Notes: generated by a model from the sequence alone, not told the origin. Counted from the stretch's first letter, positions 52,430 through 61,262 are shown. The stretch is DNA of 64,000 nucleotides from Amycolatopsis nivea (GCF_004522235.1 NZ_SDLT01000035.1:1-64000), one strand, 5' to 3'. Program-made: numbers and translations.

Positions 52430-52876
52430 TCAGCCGTTCCCGATGATCTTGCTCACCTCCACGAACACCGCGGCCCGGCGTTCGGCGGCCATCACGCGGT
52501 CGTACTCCGCCCAGTCGTCGTGGGTGCCGGTGGCGGCGCGGAACACCTCGCGCAGCAGGGGCGGGAGGCCGTCGGCCGGGAAGCCGGGGTCGGGATCGTC
52601 CGGGCCGATCAGGCGGACCGGGCCGGTCACCGAGAGCCAGCGCCAGCCGCGGCGGAACGTGACGGTCGCGTGGCCGTTGCGGCGGAGCAGGGCGAGTTTG
52701 CGTGCGCCGCCGACGGCGACGAAGCCTACGCTCGGCTTGCCGGTCACCGGGTCGTCCAGGACGCCCGCGTTCACGACGGACGCGTGCACGGTGCCGTCGG
52801 CGCGGGTCGTGGCCACGGTGGCGAGGCCGTTCTCCTGCACCGTCAGCGCGCGGAGCTGTTCCAGGGTTGCCGTCAT
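52430..52876 (-). CDS. PPOX-class FMN/F420-binding split-barrel protein
   Basis: A 148-residue pyridoxamine-5'-phosphate-oxidase-like protein. ENGLATVATTRADGTVHASV at the N-terminus, LLRRNGHATVTFRRGWRWLS and GTHDDWAEYDRVMAAERRAA near the end fit the actinobacterial F420-dependent reductase group. Start MTATLEQL at 52876 is preferred; MRRAAAAL at 52912 is possible. The frame further upstream is a shadow of nitronate monooxygenase. Divergent from that gene with ~60 bp between. Confidence 0.8.
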   Translation of the reverse strand: MTATLEQLRALTVQENGLATVATTRADGTVHASVVNAGVLDDPVTGKPSVGFVAVGGARKLALLRRNGHATVTFRRGWRWLSVTGPVRLIGPDDPDPGFPADGLPPLLREVFRAATGTHDDWAEYDRVMAAERRAAVFVEVSKIIGNG

Positions 52877-52936
52877 GCTCTTCTGCAACGCGGCGGCGGC
52901 CCGGCGCATTTCCGGTCCGGCATTAGGCTCGGGGAC

Positions 52937-53986
52937 ATGTTCGATGATCTCGAGTTCCCGGTGATCGTGGCTCCGATGGCGGGCGGGCCGACGACTCCGC
53001 AGCTGGTCGGCGCCGTCACGGACGCGGGCGGGTTCGGTTTCCTCGCCGCGGGCTACCTCAGCCCGGAGACGCTGGACGCCCGGATCGCGCAGACCGCCGA
53101 CCTCACCGGCGGCCGGTTCGGCGTGAACCTGTTCGTCCCCGGCGGCCGGTCGGTGGCCGACCTCAGCGCGCACCGCGAACGGTTGCTCGCCGAGGCTGTC
53201 CGCTACGGAGTCGAACTCGGCGAACCGGTCTGGGACGACGACGAGTACCCGGCGAAGCTCGACCTCGTCGTGCGGCACCGGGTTCCGGTGGTGTCGTTCA
53301 CCTTCGGCGCGCCGACGTCCGCCGAGGTGCAGCGGATCCACGAGGCGGGCGGCAAGGTCGCGGTCACCGTCACGAACCCGGAGGAAGCCGACCTCGCTGC
53401 CGCGCGCGGAGCCGACGCGCTGGTCGTGCAGGGCTTCGAAGCCGGCGGGCACCGAGGGCTGTTCACCGACGACCCGGGCAACCCGGCCGGCGGCGAGGAA
53501 TACGGCCTGCTCGCGCTGCTGCGGTTGCTCGGCGCGCGGACGAGCCTGCCGCTGGTCGCCGCCGGAGGACTGGTCAACGGCGCCGACGTCGCGGCGGTGC
53601 TGGCCGCTGGTGCGTCGGCGGCGCAGCTGGGCACGGCTTTCCTGCTCGCGACGGAAGCCGGCACCGGCGACACCCAGCGACGCGCACTCGCCGAAGCTGG
53701 CCGGCCGACGGCGTTCACGCGCGCGTTCAGCGGACGTCCAGCGCGGGGCATGGTGAACCGCGTCCTGAGCGACCTCTCCGCCGACGCCCCGGCCGCCTAC
53801 CCGCAACTGCACCACCTGAGCAAGCCAGTCCGCGGGGCGGCCGCCAAAGCCGGTGACCCGGAGGCGATGTCGCTGTGGGCTGGCCAGACGTACCCCCTCG
53901 CCGGTGACGGTTCGGCGGCCTCGATCATGACCCGCCTGCGCACCGAGGCAAAGGCGGCAGCGGAACGGCTCGACCGGTTGCGCTGA
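52937..53986 (+). CDS. nitronate monooxygenase
   Basis: A 349-residue FMN enzyme of the 2-nitropropane dioxygenase family oxidising alkyl nitronates such as propionate-3-nitronate. VIVAPMAGGPTTPQLVGAV at the N-terminus, GFGFLAAGYL, RFGVNLFVPG, VVQGFEAGGHRG (with the catalytic His) and VAAGGLVNGADVAAVLAAGA (FMN phosphate) are present. Its final codons (ERLDRLR-stop) form the first unit of the downstream minisatellite. Confidence 0.88.
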   Translation: MFDDLEFPVIVAPMAGGPTTPQLVGAVTDAGGFGFLAAGYLSPETLDARIAQTADLTGGRFGVNLFVPGGRSVADLSAHRERLLAEAVRYGVELGEPVWDDDEYPAKLDLVVRHRVPVVSFTFGAPTSAEVQRIHEAGGKVAVTVTNPEEADLAAARGADALVVQGFEAGGHRGLFTDDPGNPAGGEEYGLLALLRLLGARTSLPLVAAGGLVNGADVAAVLAAGASAAQLGTAFLLATEAGTGDTQRRALAEAGRPTAFTRAFSGRPARGMVNRVLSDLSADAPAAYPQLHHLSKPVRGAAAKAGDPEAMSLWAGQTYPLAGDGSAASIMTRLRTEAKAAAERLDRLR

Positions 53987-54665
53987 GACCTCCGGCGGCG
54001 AGGCCTGAGACTGCGACGGCTTGGCCGGTTGCGCTGATTGCCTGCTGTGGCGGGGACGAGGGCCACGACGGCTTGGCCGGTTGCGCTGAGACCTCCGGCG
54101 GCGAGGGCTGGGGCTGCGACGGTTTGGCGGGTTGCAGTGAGTGCCTGTTGCGGCGGGGTCAAGGGCCACGACGGCTTGGCTGGCTCCTGCTGCGGCAGGC
54201 AAGAGGCGTAACGGCTTGGCTGGTTGCAGCTGCGGTGGGCAAGGGGCGTGACGGTTTGGCTGGTTGCAGCTGTGGCGCGGCAAAGGGCGCGGCGGGTTGG
54301 CGGTTGCGTTGAGAGTCTGCTGCTGTGGGGCAGGGGTCGCGACGGCTTGCCGGTTGTGTTGAGGATTTGCCGCGGTGAGGACCGGGTTCGCGGTGGCTTG
54401 GCTGGTTGTGTTGAGTGCCTTCTGCGGTGGGGACCGGGGTCGCGATGGCCCGGCGGTTGCGTTCAGAATCTGCCGTAGCGGCGGCGCGACGGTTTGGCCG
54501 ATTGTGTCGAGGACCTGGCGGCGGGGCACGGGCCACGACGGCTTGCCGGTTGTGTTGAGAATCTGCCGCGGGGAGGGTCGGGGTCGCGATGGCTTGGGCG
54601 GTTGCGTTGGAGAACCCGCCGCGGCGCGGGCAGGGGATCACAACGGCTTGGCCGGTTCCTGTGCT
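53962..54665. repeat. degenerate minisatellite, ~15 units of 40-54 bp
   Basis: A core ACGGCTTGGCCGGTTGCG-like motif recurs at 53965, 54016, 54068, 54119, 54171, 54211, 54251, 54291, 54342, 54393, 54445, 54489, 54538, 54589 and 54643. Most spacings are 51-52 bp, three are 40. Between cores lies a CTGAGACCTCCGGCGGCGAG-like variable part. The first unit lies inside the nitronate monooxygenase gene. Units vary in sequence and length, so it is neither a CRISPR nor a coding array. Confidence 0.9.
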
Positions 54666-54955
54666 CCGGTCGCGTGTCGGAGTTCCTGGCCGTGGAATCC
54701 CTCAGCAGTCAGGCCTTCGCGGGCTGACTCGGCGGCGAAGCGGATCGAGCAACTATGCGTGATCCAGCCGCGGAAAGCTGTGGAGACGAAGTGCGCTCGT
54801 AGACCGCGAACGATGCCCGATCGTGCACGGACACCGCGCGAGTCCCCGAGCGGACGAGCCCCAGAACGACATCACCAGCAGCACAAAAAGAAACGCGGGG
54901 GACGCCACCAAAAGGCGTCCCCCGCATCACAACCCGCTCAACCAGGCGAAAGCGG
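53987..54955. other. repeat-filled intergenic region
   Basis: About 970 bp with no supported gene: the minisatellite, ~220 bp of unique non-coding sequence, then the terminator of the amino-acid permease. Long frames here, especially on the minus strand, are repeat-encoded (Asn-Arg-Gln-Ala, Gln-Pro-Ala-Lys-Pro-Ser blocks) and change frame with unit length. Confidence 0.7.
54885..54925 (-). terminator. intrinsic terminator of the amino-acid permease gene
   Basis: GCGGGGGACGCC (54895-54906) and GGCGTCCCCCGC (54914-54925) form a perfect 12-bp stem with 7-nt loop. On the minus strand TTTCTTTTTG follows. Confidence 0.92.
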
Positions 54956-56437
54956 TCAATCCGAAGTGGACTTCAACTCGCCCTGCTCGTCGTCGCCGGA
55001 GCCGCGTTCCATTGCGGAGTGGCGTTTGCCGTAGGCGAAGTAGATGGCCATGCCGATCACGAACCAGATCGCGAAGCGCAGCCACGTTTCCGGCTTCAGG
55101 AACGTGATCAGCCAGATCGAGAACACCACACCGATGATCGGGACCACCGGCATGCCGGGCGTCTTGAACGTGCGCGGGAGGTCCGGGCGCTTGTAGCGCA
55201 GCACGATCACCGCGATGCACACGACCACAAAGGCCAGCAGGATGCCGATGTTCGTCAGTTCCGCGGCCTCGCCGATGGGCAGCACGCCGGCGATCAAGGC
55301 CGAAGCGCCGCCCAGGATCCACGTGATGCGGGACGGGACCTTGCGGACCGGATGGGTCTTTGAGAACCACTTCGGCAGCAGGCCGTCTCGGCTCATCGAG
55401 TAGCCCACGCGGGTCGCGCCCATCAGGAATGTGAACAGGACCGTCAGGATGCCGATGATCGCACCGACCGCGATGATCGCGCCCAGCCAGCCGAGGCCTA
55501 CCTTCGCGAACGCGCTCGAGAAGGCCGCTTCCGGGTTGATGTCGGTGTACTTCACCATGCCGGTCAGGACCAGGCAGGCCAGCACGTAAAGCACCATCGA
55601 GATCGCCAGCGAGTAGATGATCGCCTTCGGCATGTGCTTCTGGGAGTCCTGCGACTCCTCCGCCGCAGTAGACATGGCGTCATAGCCGAAGACCGCGAAG
55701 AATACCGTTGCCGCACCAGTGAAAGCGCCGCTCAGGCCGAATGGGAAGAAGTTGCTGTAGTTGCCGCTCTGGATGTGGAAGGCGCCGACCACGATCACCA
55801 GCAGCACCAGGCCGACCTTCAGGTACACCAGCAGCGTTTCGAAGCGCGCCGCGTTTTTCATGCCCTGGTTGAGAATGAAGGCGATCAGCAGGCAGAGCAG
55901 CACCGCGAACAGGTTGACCTTGTAGGACCCGGACGGGATGCCCGCCGGTTCCGTTCCTGGTGCGCCGGACATCCAGTGCGGCAGCGACACGTGCAAGAAG
56001 CCCAGCAGATCGTTGAAATAACCGGAAATGCCGATCGCGACCACGGACACGATCGCGGTGTACTCCAGCAGCAGGTCCCAGCCGATGAACCAGCCGACGA
56101 TCTCGCCGAGCACCGCGTAGCCGTAGGTGTAGGCCGAACCCGCGCGCGGGATGAGGCCGGCGAACTCGGCGTAGGAGAACGCCGCCGCGGCGCTCGCGAT
56201 GCCCGCGATCAGGAACGAGATCAGCACGGCCGGGCCCGCGGTCTTGTTCGCGACCGCCCCGGCGAGCGAGAAGATGCCCGCGCCGATGATGCCGCCGACG
56301 CCGATCGCGGTCAGCTGCCGCAGGCCGAGCGTGCGCTGCAGGCCGCTTTCGCCGACGCTCTCGATGGTTTCGATCGGCTTCCGCCGGAAGATCCCGGACC
56401 CGGAGCCCAGGTTAGGGCCGCCGCGCGGAGCTGACAT
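54956..56437 (-). CDS. APC-superfamily amino-acid permease (CAT type)
   Basis: A 493-residue transporter with ~12-13 helices. The first-helix glycine motif GVGGIIGAGIF, SYAEFAGLIPRAGSAYTYGY, FFAVFGYDAMSTAAEESQD and the cytoplasmic RVGYSMSRDGLLPKWFSK are hallmarks of the cationic-amino-acid-type (YfnA/CAT) group. A GAGGAGAC ribosome site precedes the ATG. Substrate is an amino acid not further defined. Confidence 0.9.
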   Translation of the reverse strand: MSAPRGGPNLGSGSGIFRRKPIETIESVGESGLQRTLGLRQLTAIGVGGIIGAGIFSLAGAVANKTAGPAVLISFLIAGIASAAAAFSYAEFAGLIPRAGSAYTYGYAVLGEIVGWFIGWDLLLEYTAIVSVVAIGISGYFNDLLGFLHVSLPHWMSGAPGTEPAGIPSGSYKVNLFAVLLCLLIAFILNQGMKNAARFETLLVYLKVGLVLLVIVVGAFHIQSGNYSNFFPFGLSGAFTGAATVFFAVFGYDAMSTAAEESQDSQKHMPKAIIYSLAISMVLYVLACLVLTGMVKYTDINPEAAFSSAFAKVGLGWLGAIIAVGAIIGILTVLFTFLMGATRVGYSMSRDGLLPKWFSKTHPVRKVPSRITWILGGASALIAGVLPIGEAAELTNIGILLAFVVVCIAVIVLRYKRPDLPRTFKTPGMPVVPIIGVVFSIWLITFLKPETWLRFAIWFVIGMAIYFAYGKRHSAMERGSGDDEQGELKSTSD

Positions 56438-56557
56438 CGATGTCTCCTCAGACTGGTGGTTCGCCGGACCCGGGTTCCGGGCCCTGGCAGGGCACCGTAC
56501 CCGGAGGCGCCGCGCCTGTCACCGACTCCATAGTGTGACGATCGCGGCGGCCCTGCG

Positions 56558-57580
56558 TCACCCAGTCGCGGAATCGTCCTCGACGTCGCTGACCGTGGGC
56601 GCCGGGCGCGCGGCCGAGCGGACCGCGCCCGCGGCGAAGAACGCGAGCAGCTCCGCGACCTCGGCCGGGTCGTCCAGCTGCGGGCAGTGGCCCCAGTCCT
56701 CGCGGACGACGAGCCTGCTGTGCGGCACCAGGGTGTGCAGCTTCCGCCCGGACGCGGCCGTCACCAGCTTGTCCTTGCCGCACGCGACCGCGAGCAGCGG
56801 GATCTTGATCTGGTCGAGCCGGTAGGCGTCGGCCAGCTCCGCGACGAGCTGCCGGGCCTGTTCGAGCCGGGACGTGGTGGCCCGGTAGTCGGGGAAGAGC
56901 GTGGTGAACCGCCGGACCTGGCCCGCGTCCGCGTGCCGCGAGTCGGCGTAGAGGATCCGCGGCACGAGCTGTTCGGCGACCGCGCGGACCAGGAAACCCG
57001 GCACCGGCAACGGAAGCGAGGAGTACAGCCGCAGCGGCAGCGGATTGCGCCCGACCGTGCGCACCAGCCACGAGTCGACGAAACCGGGCGCGGCGATCGA
57101 CACCGCGCCGGTGGTCGGCAGCCGGTGGTTCTGCGCCGCGCGCAGGCTCATCGTGCCGCCGAGCGAGTTGCCCGCGAGCACGACCGGGCCGAGCACGGCC
57201 TGTTCGCGCACCACCGCGGCGGTGAACGCGTCGAGCTGGGGCAGCATCGGGCCGGGGCGCAGCGGCTGCGCGTCGCCGAAACCGGGAAGGTCGACGGCGA
57301 TCGCGGCGATGCCCGCGGCGGCTAGTTCTCCGAGTACCGGACGCCACGTGTCGGCACTGTCGCAATACCCGTGGAGCAACACGAGCCGCGGAGCGCGCGG
57401 TTTCTCGGCGCCCTTGCGGCGCGTGCGCTTCGGTGCGGGCGCCTCGGCGACGGCGGGCCCGACCTCGAGCACGCGCGTGCGGATCCCGGCGAAGCGCCGG
57501 AACGACTCCCGGACGGGCGCCGGGTCGCTGGGGTGCCGGCCGCCCCGGTCGGCGGGTGCGGGCCGCTGCGTCGCGGTCAT
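56558..57580 (-). CDS. alpha/beta-fold hydrolase
   Basis: A 340-residue cytoplasmic hydrolase. The oxyanion segment is LVLLHGYCDSADTW (~70-83), the nucleophile elbow VLAGNSLGGTMS places Ser ~142, Asp is likely in the LAVACGKDKLV strand, and His lies in VREDWGHCPQLDDP. A basic Lys/Arg-rich insert (~45-62) precedes the core. Related to meta-cleavage-product hydrolases and lipases; substrate unknown. About 120 bp downstream of its start codon's reverse side lies the permease gene. Confidence 0.82.
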   Translation of the reverse strand: MTATQRPAPADRGGRHPSDPAPVRESFRRFAGIRTRVLEVGPAVAEAPAPKRTRRKGAEKPRAPRLVLLHGYCDSADTWRPVLGELAAAGIAAIAVDLPGFGDAQPLRPGPMLPQLDAFTAAVVREQAVLGPVVLAGNSLGGTMSLRAAQNHRLPTTGAVSIAAPGFVDSWLVRTVGRNPLPLRLYSSLPLPVPGFLVRAVAEQLVPRILYADSRHADAGQVRRFTTLFPDYRATTSRLEQARQLVAELADAYRLDQIKIPLLAVACGKDKLVTAASGRKLHTLVPHSRLVVREDWGHCPQLDDPAEVAELLAFFAAGAVRSAARPAPTVSDVEDDSATG

Positions 57581-57742
57581 GTTCTCCAGGTTAACCGCCC
57601 AAGGTCGAGTTCTGGTGGAACTTCGGGGGTCACTATCTGATTGCGAAGCAGGGGTGTTGACGATTCACCGGAGAACAGGTAAAAGCGTTGGCCCAGGCTC
57701 GTTCGACGAACAAAAGCCGAGGCCAGCGCGGTGCGATCAGGA

Positions 57743-58708
57743 TCAGCGGGTGAAGACGATCTTGCCCGCGGTCTCCCCGGCGGCCATCGCGGCGAATCCC
57801 GCGGGGGCCTCCGTGAGGGGGAGCTCGGTGCCGATCTGCGGCTTGATGCCCTTCAGGTCGAGGTAGGCGAGCAGGTCGGCCAGCTCGTCGCGGGTGCCCA
57901 TGGTCGAGCCGAGGACCCGCAACTGCAGGAAGAACACGCGCTGCAGGTCGGCCGACGGGTCGGGGCCGCTGGTCGAACCGGACACCACGACCACGCCGCC
58001 GGGCTTCAGCGACTTCAGCGTGTGTCCCCAGGTGGCCTTGCCGACGGTCTCGAACACCCCGTCCACCCGCTCGGGCAGCCGCGCGCCGGACTCGAACGTC
58101 TGGTGCGCGCCGACGCTCTCGGCCAGTGCGCGCTTCTCCTCGGTGCGCCCGGTGACCCACACGCGGAACCCGGCCGCGCGGCCGAGCGCGATCAGCGCGG
58201 TCGACACCCCGCCGGACGCGCCCTGCACCAGCATCGTCTGGCCGGGCCGCAGACCCGACTTCACGAACAGCATCCGGTACGCGGTGAGCCACGCGGTGCC
58301 CATCGTCGCGCCCTCGGCAAAGCTCAGCCCGGCCGGCTTCGGCACCGCGTTGCGGGCCGGGACCACGACCTGGTCGGCGAACGTGCCCTGGTGCTTTTCG
58401 GTGAGCAGGGTGCGCTTCGGGTCGAGCGTGTCGTCGCCCTGCCAGCCCGGCGCGTTGATCACCGAGTGCAGCACGACCTCGGTGCCGTCGTCGAGCGTTC
58501 CCGCTCCGTCGCAGCCGAGGATCATCGGGAACTGGTCGGGCTTGATGCCGACGCCGCGCAAGGTCCACAGGTCGTGCATGTTCAGGCTGGCGGCTTTGAC
58601 GTGCACCCGGACCCAGCCTTCGGGCGCCTCGGGTTCCGGCCGCTCGCCGACGACCAGCGAATCGAGCGGGGACTCGGCGTTGGGTTCCTGCGCGTATACG
58701 GCGAACAT
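57743..58708 (-). CDS. zinc-free quinone oxidoreductase-type MDR dehydrogenase
   Basis: A 321-residue medium-chain dehydrogenase/reductase. N-terminal GroES-like domain (~20-130) lacking zinc-ligand Cys clusters, NADPH motif LVQGASGGVSTALIALGRA (~155-173), and C-terminal AGFAAMAAGETAGKIVFTR as in QOR-type enzymes. Probably reduces quinones or enones with NADPH. Confidence 0.85.
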   Translation of the reverse strand: MFAVYAQEPNAESPLDSLVVGERPEPEAPEGWVRVHVKAASLNMHDLWTLRGVGIKPDQFPMILGCDGAGTLDDGTEVVLHSVINAPGWQGDDTLDPKRTLLTEKHQGTFADQVVVPARNAVPKPAGLSFAEGATMGTAWLTAYRMLFVKSGLRPGQTMLVQGASGGVSTALIALGRAAGFRVWVTGRTEEKRALAESVGAHQTFESGARLPERVDGVFETVGKATWGHTLKSLKPGGVVVVSGSTSGPDPSADLQRVFFLQLRVLGSTMGTRDELADLLAYLDLKGIKPQIGTELPLTEAPAGFAAMAAGETAGKIVFTR

Positions 58709-58768
58709 GACAGCAACCTACCTCCCCTGCCCGACCCGGCGCAGTCGAGCGCGCGTAGGCTCACACTC

Positions 58769-58969
58769 GTGTTCGAGGGCCTGGCCAACTGGTGGGACGG
58801 GGTCGAGCTGTGGCTTGCCCAAGCCTGGTTCCCCGTGCAGTTCGTGCTGGTGATGGCGGTGCTCGTGCCGCTGTGCCTGCTCGCCGCGTGGGCCATCGAC
58901 AAGCTGGTCGAACGCTTCGGCCGCTGGTTCGGCACGGCCCGTGACGACGACGGTCCCGGCCGCTCCTAA
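58769..58969 (+). CDS. small single-pass membrane protein upstream of RNase/barstar
   Basis: A 66-residue peptide from GTG 58769. An amphipathic Trp-rich start (FEGLANWWDGVELWLAQAW) is followed by one transmembrane helix (FVLVMAVLVPLCLLAAWAI, ~30-48), then a basic segment KLVERFGRWFG and an acidic tail. It ends 11 bp before the RNase gene, so the three genes probably form one operon. No known family; a secretion or anchoring helper is conceivable. Confidence 0.65.
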   Translation: MFEGLANWWDGVELWLAQAWFPVQFVLVMAVLVPLCLLAAWAIDKLVERFGRWFGTARDDDGPGRS

Positions 58970-58980
58970 GCTGGCACACC

Positions 58981-59433
58981 ATGGTCAACCGTAGGCGGAT
59001 CACCGCTGCGCTCGTCGGTCTCCTCGTGCTGGTGCTCGGCGGGTGGCTCGTCAAGGAAACCGCCGGCTCCTCGGATTCGCCGGCGCCCTCGTCCTCGTCG
59101 GGCGCTCCCGCCGCCGCTTCCGGGAAGGTGCCGGGGGCGGACTCCAAGCTGCCGGTCAAACCGCTGTCCTCGCTGCCTTCGCAGGCGAAGGACACTTGGA
59201 ACCTGATCCAAAAGGGCGGGCCCTACCCGTATCCGCGCAATGACGACGTCGTCTTCCAGAACCGGGAAAAGGTGCTTCCCGCGGAGAAGAACGGCTATTA
59301 CCACGAATACACCGTGAAAACGCCGGGCAGCCCGGACCGAGGGGCGCGCAGGCTGATCACGGGGGCGGGGAAAGAGTTGTATTACACAGCCGACCATTAC
59401 GCGTCGTTCGTCGTTGTGGATCCCGCGCGGTGA
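58981..59433 (+). CDS. guanyl-specific ribonuclease (RNase Sa/T1-N1 family), membrane-anchored or exported
   Basis: A 150-residue RNase. Residues 6-25 form a signal anchor, then a Ser/Pro/Ala linker (~28-58), then the catalytic domain. It matches RNase Sa: DTWNLIQKGGPYPYP, VVFQNREKVLP, GYYHEYTVKTPG, RGARRLITG, YYTADHYASF. Catalytic residues by alignment: Glu109 (Sa Glu54), Arg120 (Arg65), His139 (His85). It lacks the two Cys that form the RNase Sa disulfide. The stop overlaps the barstar start (GTGA). Confidence 0.9.
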   Translation: MVNRRRITAALVGLLVLVLGGWLVKETAGSSDSPAPSSSSGAPAAASGKVPGADSKLPVKPLSSLPSQAKDTWNLIQKGGPYPYPRNDDVVFQNREKVLPAEKNGYYHEYTVKTPGSPDRGARRLITGAGKELYYTADHYASFVVVDPAR

Positions 59434-59780
59434 GCGGGGAGACGGCGCAGGCCGCGGCGGACGCGGCGTTCGCGCGCGGGGCTTATCCGCATCGGGTCGA
59501 CGGAACGCGGACGCTGGACAAGCTGTCGGCGCTGGACGCGATCGGCGAGGCGCTTTCCTTCCCGTCTTATTTCGGGCGGAATCTGGACGCCTTGTACGAC
59601 ATGCTCACGGATTTGTCGTGGCTGCCTGCCGGCGAGCACGTGCTGATCTGGACCGGGTCGGACGGGTTGAAGGCGGCCGAGCCCAAGGCGTATCTGGCGG
59701 TGCGGAGCGTGCTTTCGGACGCGCAGCGGGCGATGGGCTCCGGGGCGCATCGGCTGACCTTGGTGCTGGTGGATTCTTGA
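59430..59780 (+). CDS. barstar-family RNase inhibitor
   Basis: A 116-residue cytoplasmic inhibitor. The barstar core LDKLSALDAIGEALSFPSYF, GRNLDALYDMLTDLSWL and a final strand LTLVLVDS are present; the acidic helix Asp/Glu face that plugs the RNase site is kept. Overlaps the RNase stop by four bases, so inhibitor and enzyme are made together, protecting the cell from any RNase left inside. Confidence 0.9.
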   Translation: MSGETAQAAADAAFARGAYPHRVDGTRTLDKLSALDAIGEALSFPSYFGRNLDALYDMLTDLSWLPAGEHVLIWTGSDGLKAAEPKAYLAVRSVLSDAQRAMGSGAHRLTLVLVDS

Positions 59781-59784
59781 GAAG

Positions 59785-59816
59785 CCGTGAGGGGAACCCC
59801 GGGGTTCCCCTCACGG
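59785..59816. terminator. 32-bp perfect palindrome between convergent genes
   Basis: CCGTGAGGGGAACCCC (59785-59800) is followed at once by its exact reverse complement. It sits 5 bp after the barstar stop and 7 bp before the enoyl-CoA hydratase end, and so probably acts as a bidirectional terminator, though U-tracts are absent. Confidence 0.75.
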
Positions 59817-59822
59817 GCAGCG

Positions 59823-60596
59823 TCAGTCCTGCGGAACCCAGTTCGGCTTGCGTTTCTGGGCGAAGGCCTGGATGCCTTCCTGTCCTTCCTCGCTCGCGAA
59901 GAAGCCCGCGGACAGGGCGTTCATGTCGGCGAAGCCTTCGGCCGGGGTCGCCGGGCGCGGACGGGCCAGCAGCTCCTTCGTGGCGGCCAGGGCCTTCGGG
60001 CCGCCGAGGGTCAGCGACTTGAGGTAGCCCTCGACCGTCTTGTCCAGGTCTTCCGCCGGGACGCAGGCGTTCAGCAGGCCGATCTCCACCGCGCGCTTCG
60101 CGTCGAAGACGTCGCCGGTCAGGAAGAGTTCGTGCGCGGCTCGGGCGTTCAGCCGCGGGAGCACCGTCAGGCTGATGACCGCCGGGATGACGCCGATCCG
60201 GACCTCCGAGAAGGCGAACGTCGCTTCCGGGACCGCGACCGCGATGTCGCACGCGGCGACCATGCCGATTCCGCCCGCACGAGCCGGGCCCGCCAGCCGT
60301 GCGACGACCGGCTTCGGGCTCGTCCACAACTGGTCCAGGATCCGCGGGAACTCGTTCACGCCCTGGTCGGACGAACCGGCGCCGCGGGCCTCCTTCAAGT
60401 CCATGCCCGCGCAGAAGACCGGGCCGGTGTGGGTCAGCTGCACCACGCGCACCGCGTCGTCCTCGCGAGCCTTCGTCAGCGACTCGCTCAGTTCCCGCCG
60501 CAGCTGCGCCGACAGCGCGTTGCGGTTGTGCGGGGAGTCCAGGGTGATCGTGGCGATGCCGGCCGCCACCTCGTAGTGCACCAGTTCGTCAGCCAT
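59823..60596 (-). CDS. enoyl-CoA hydratase/isomerase family protein
   Basis: A 257-residue crotonase. First oxyanion loop HTGPVFCAGMDLKEA, second LAGPARAGGIGMVAACDIAVA, and FAFSEVRIGVIPAVIS where the Glu of SEV takes the place of the usual first catalytic Glu. The ATG 60596 is chosen; a GTG at 60605 is possible. Could hydrate an unsaturated acyl-CoA; whether it supplies the hydratase missing from the alicyclic operon is speculative. Confidence 0.85.
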   Translation of the reverse strand: MADELVHYEVAAGIATITLDSPHNRNALSAQLRRELSESLTKAREDDAVRVVQLTHTGPVFCAGMDLKEARGAGSSDQGVNEFPRILDQLWTSPKPVVARLAGPARAGGIGMVAACDIAVAVPEATFAFSEVRIGVIPAVISLTVLPRLNARAAHELFLTGDVFDAKRAVEIGLLNACVPAEDLDKTVEGYLKSLTLGGPKALAATKELLARPRPATPAEGFADMNALSAGFFASEEGQEGIQAFAQKRKPNWVPQD

Positions 60597-60642
60597 GCCT
60601 GACACTTTCGCACACCGTCCGTCCGGGAGCGGGTGTGAAGTT

Positions 60643-60676
60643 CATGCACGAAAACTCGTGCATGAAAACTCGTGCA
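60643..60676. promoter_or_regulatory. ArsR operator: 9-bp palindrome plus extra half-site
   Basis: CATGCACGA-AAAC-TCGTGCATG (60643-60664) is a perfect 9-bp inverted repeat, and GAAAACTCGTGCA occurs a second time right after (60664-60676). It lies 17 bp before the ArsR start and upstream of the divergent hydratase, so it likely serves autorepression. Confidence 0.82.
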
Positions 60677-60692
60677 CCGCTACCTTGGGGAC

Positions 60693-61262
60693 ATGGCAGA
60701 ACCTCGTCGCGCTGATCTGAAGGCGCTCAAGGCGCTCGCGAACCCGTTGCGGCAGCGGATACTCGAGCTGCTGGCCTCGTCCGGACCGGCGACCTCCACG
60801 ACGCTCGCCGAGCGGCTGGGCGTGACCAGCGGCGGGACCAGTTACAACCTGCGGGTCCTGGCGGAGAACGGGTTCGTCGAGGAGCTTCCCGAACGCGCGC
60901 GCGGGCGGGAGCGCTGGTGGCGTGCCGTGCCGCACGACCTGCGATTGCCGCCTGCCGAGGACGATCCGGCGAAGGCGGCGATCGGCGAGCTGCACCGGCT
61001 GTGGCTCGCGGGCGACACCGAACTGTACGAACGGTTCGAGCGCGAGCGGCCGCAGCTGGGGGAGTGGGCGGACGCGATCCCGTACTCGCGCGGCGCGATC
61101 ACCGTGACCCTGGACGAGCTCGGCGACTTCTTCGAGGCGTATCTCGCTTTGCTGCGGCGGTATCAGCGGCCGGACGACGAGACGCCGGAGGGGGCGCGCC
61201 GGGTCGAGACGCGGATGCTCGCGTTCCCGGCTCCGGGCGGAGAGGAGGCAGTCCGGGACTGA
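60693..61262 (+). CDS. ArsR-family winged-helix regulator
   Basis: A 189-residue DNA-binding protein. The winged HTH (~10-85) reads LKALANPLRQRILELLASSG then LAERLGVTSGGTSYNLRVLA, and the tail is a helical effector or dimer domain without metal-Cys motifs. ATG 60693 gives the usual N-terminus. The operator palindrome precedes it. The neighbouring hydrolase is the likely target. Confidence 0.85.
   Translation: MAEPRRADLKALKALANPLRQRILELLASSGPATSTTLAERLGVTSGGTSYNLRVLAENGFVEELPERARGRERWWRAVPHDLRLPPAEDDPAKAAIGELHRLWLAGDTELYERFERERPQLGEWADAIPYSRGAITVTLDELGDFFEAYLALLRRYQRPDDETPEGARRVETRMLAFPAPGGEEAVRD

Noticed and set aside
52877..54529. Long minus-strand frame upstream of the PPOX protein
   Set aside because: Repeat-encoded and antisense to nitronate monooxygenase; the PPOX domain is complete from 52876.
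53962..54665. CRISPR-like array of regular spacing
   Set aside because: Units are degenerate throughout, with no constant repeat/unique spacer split and no cas genes.
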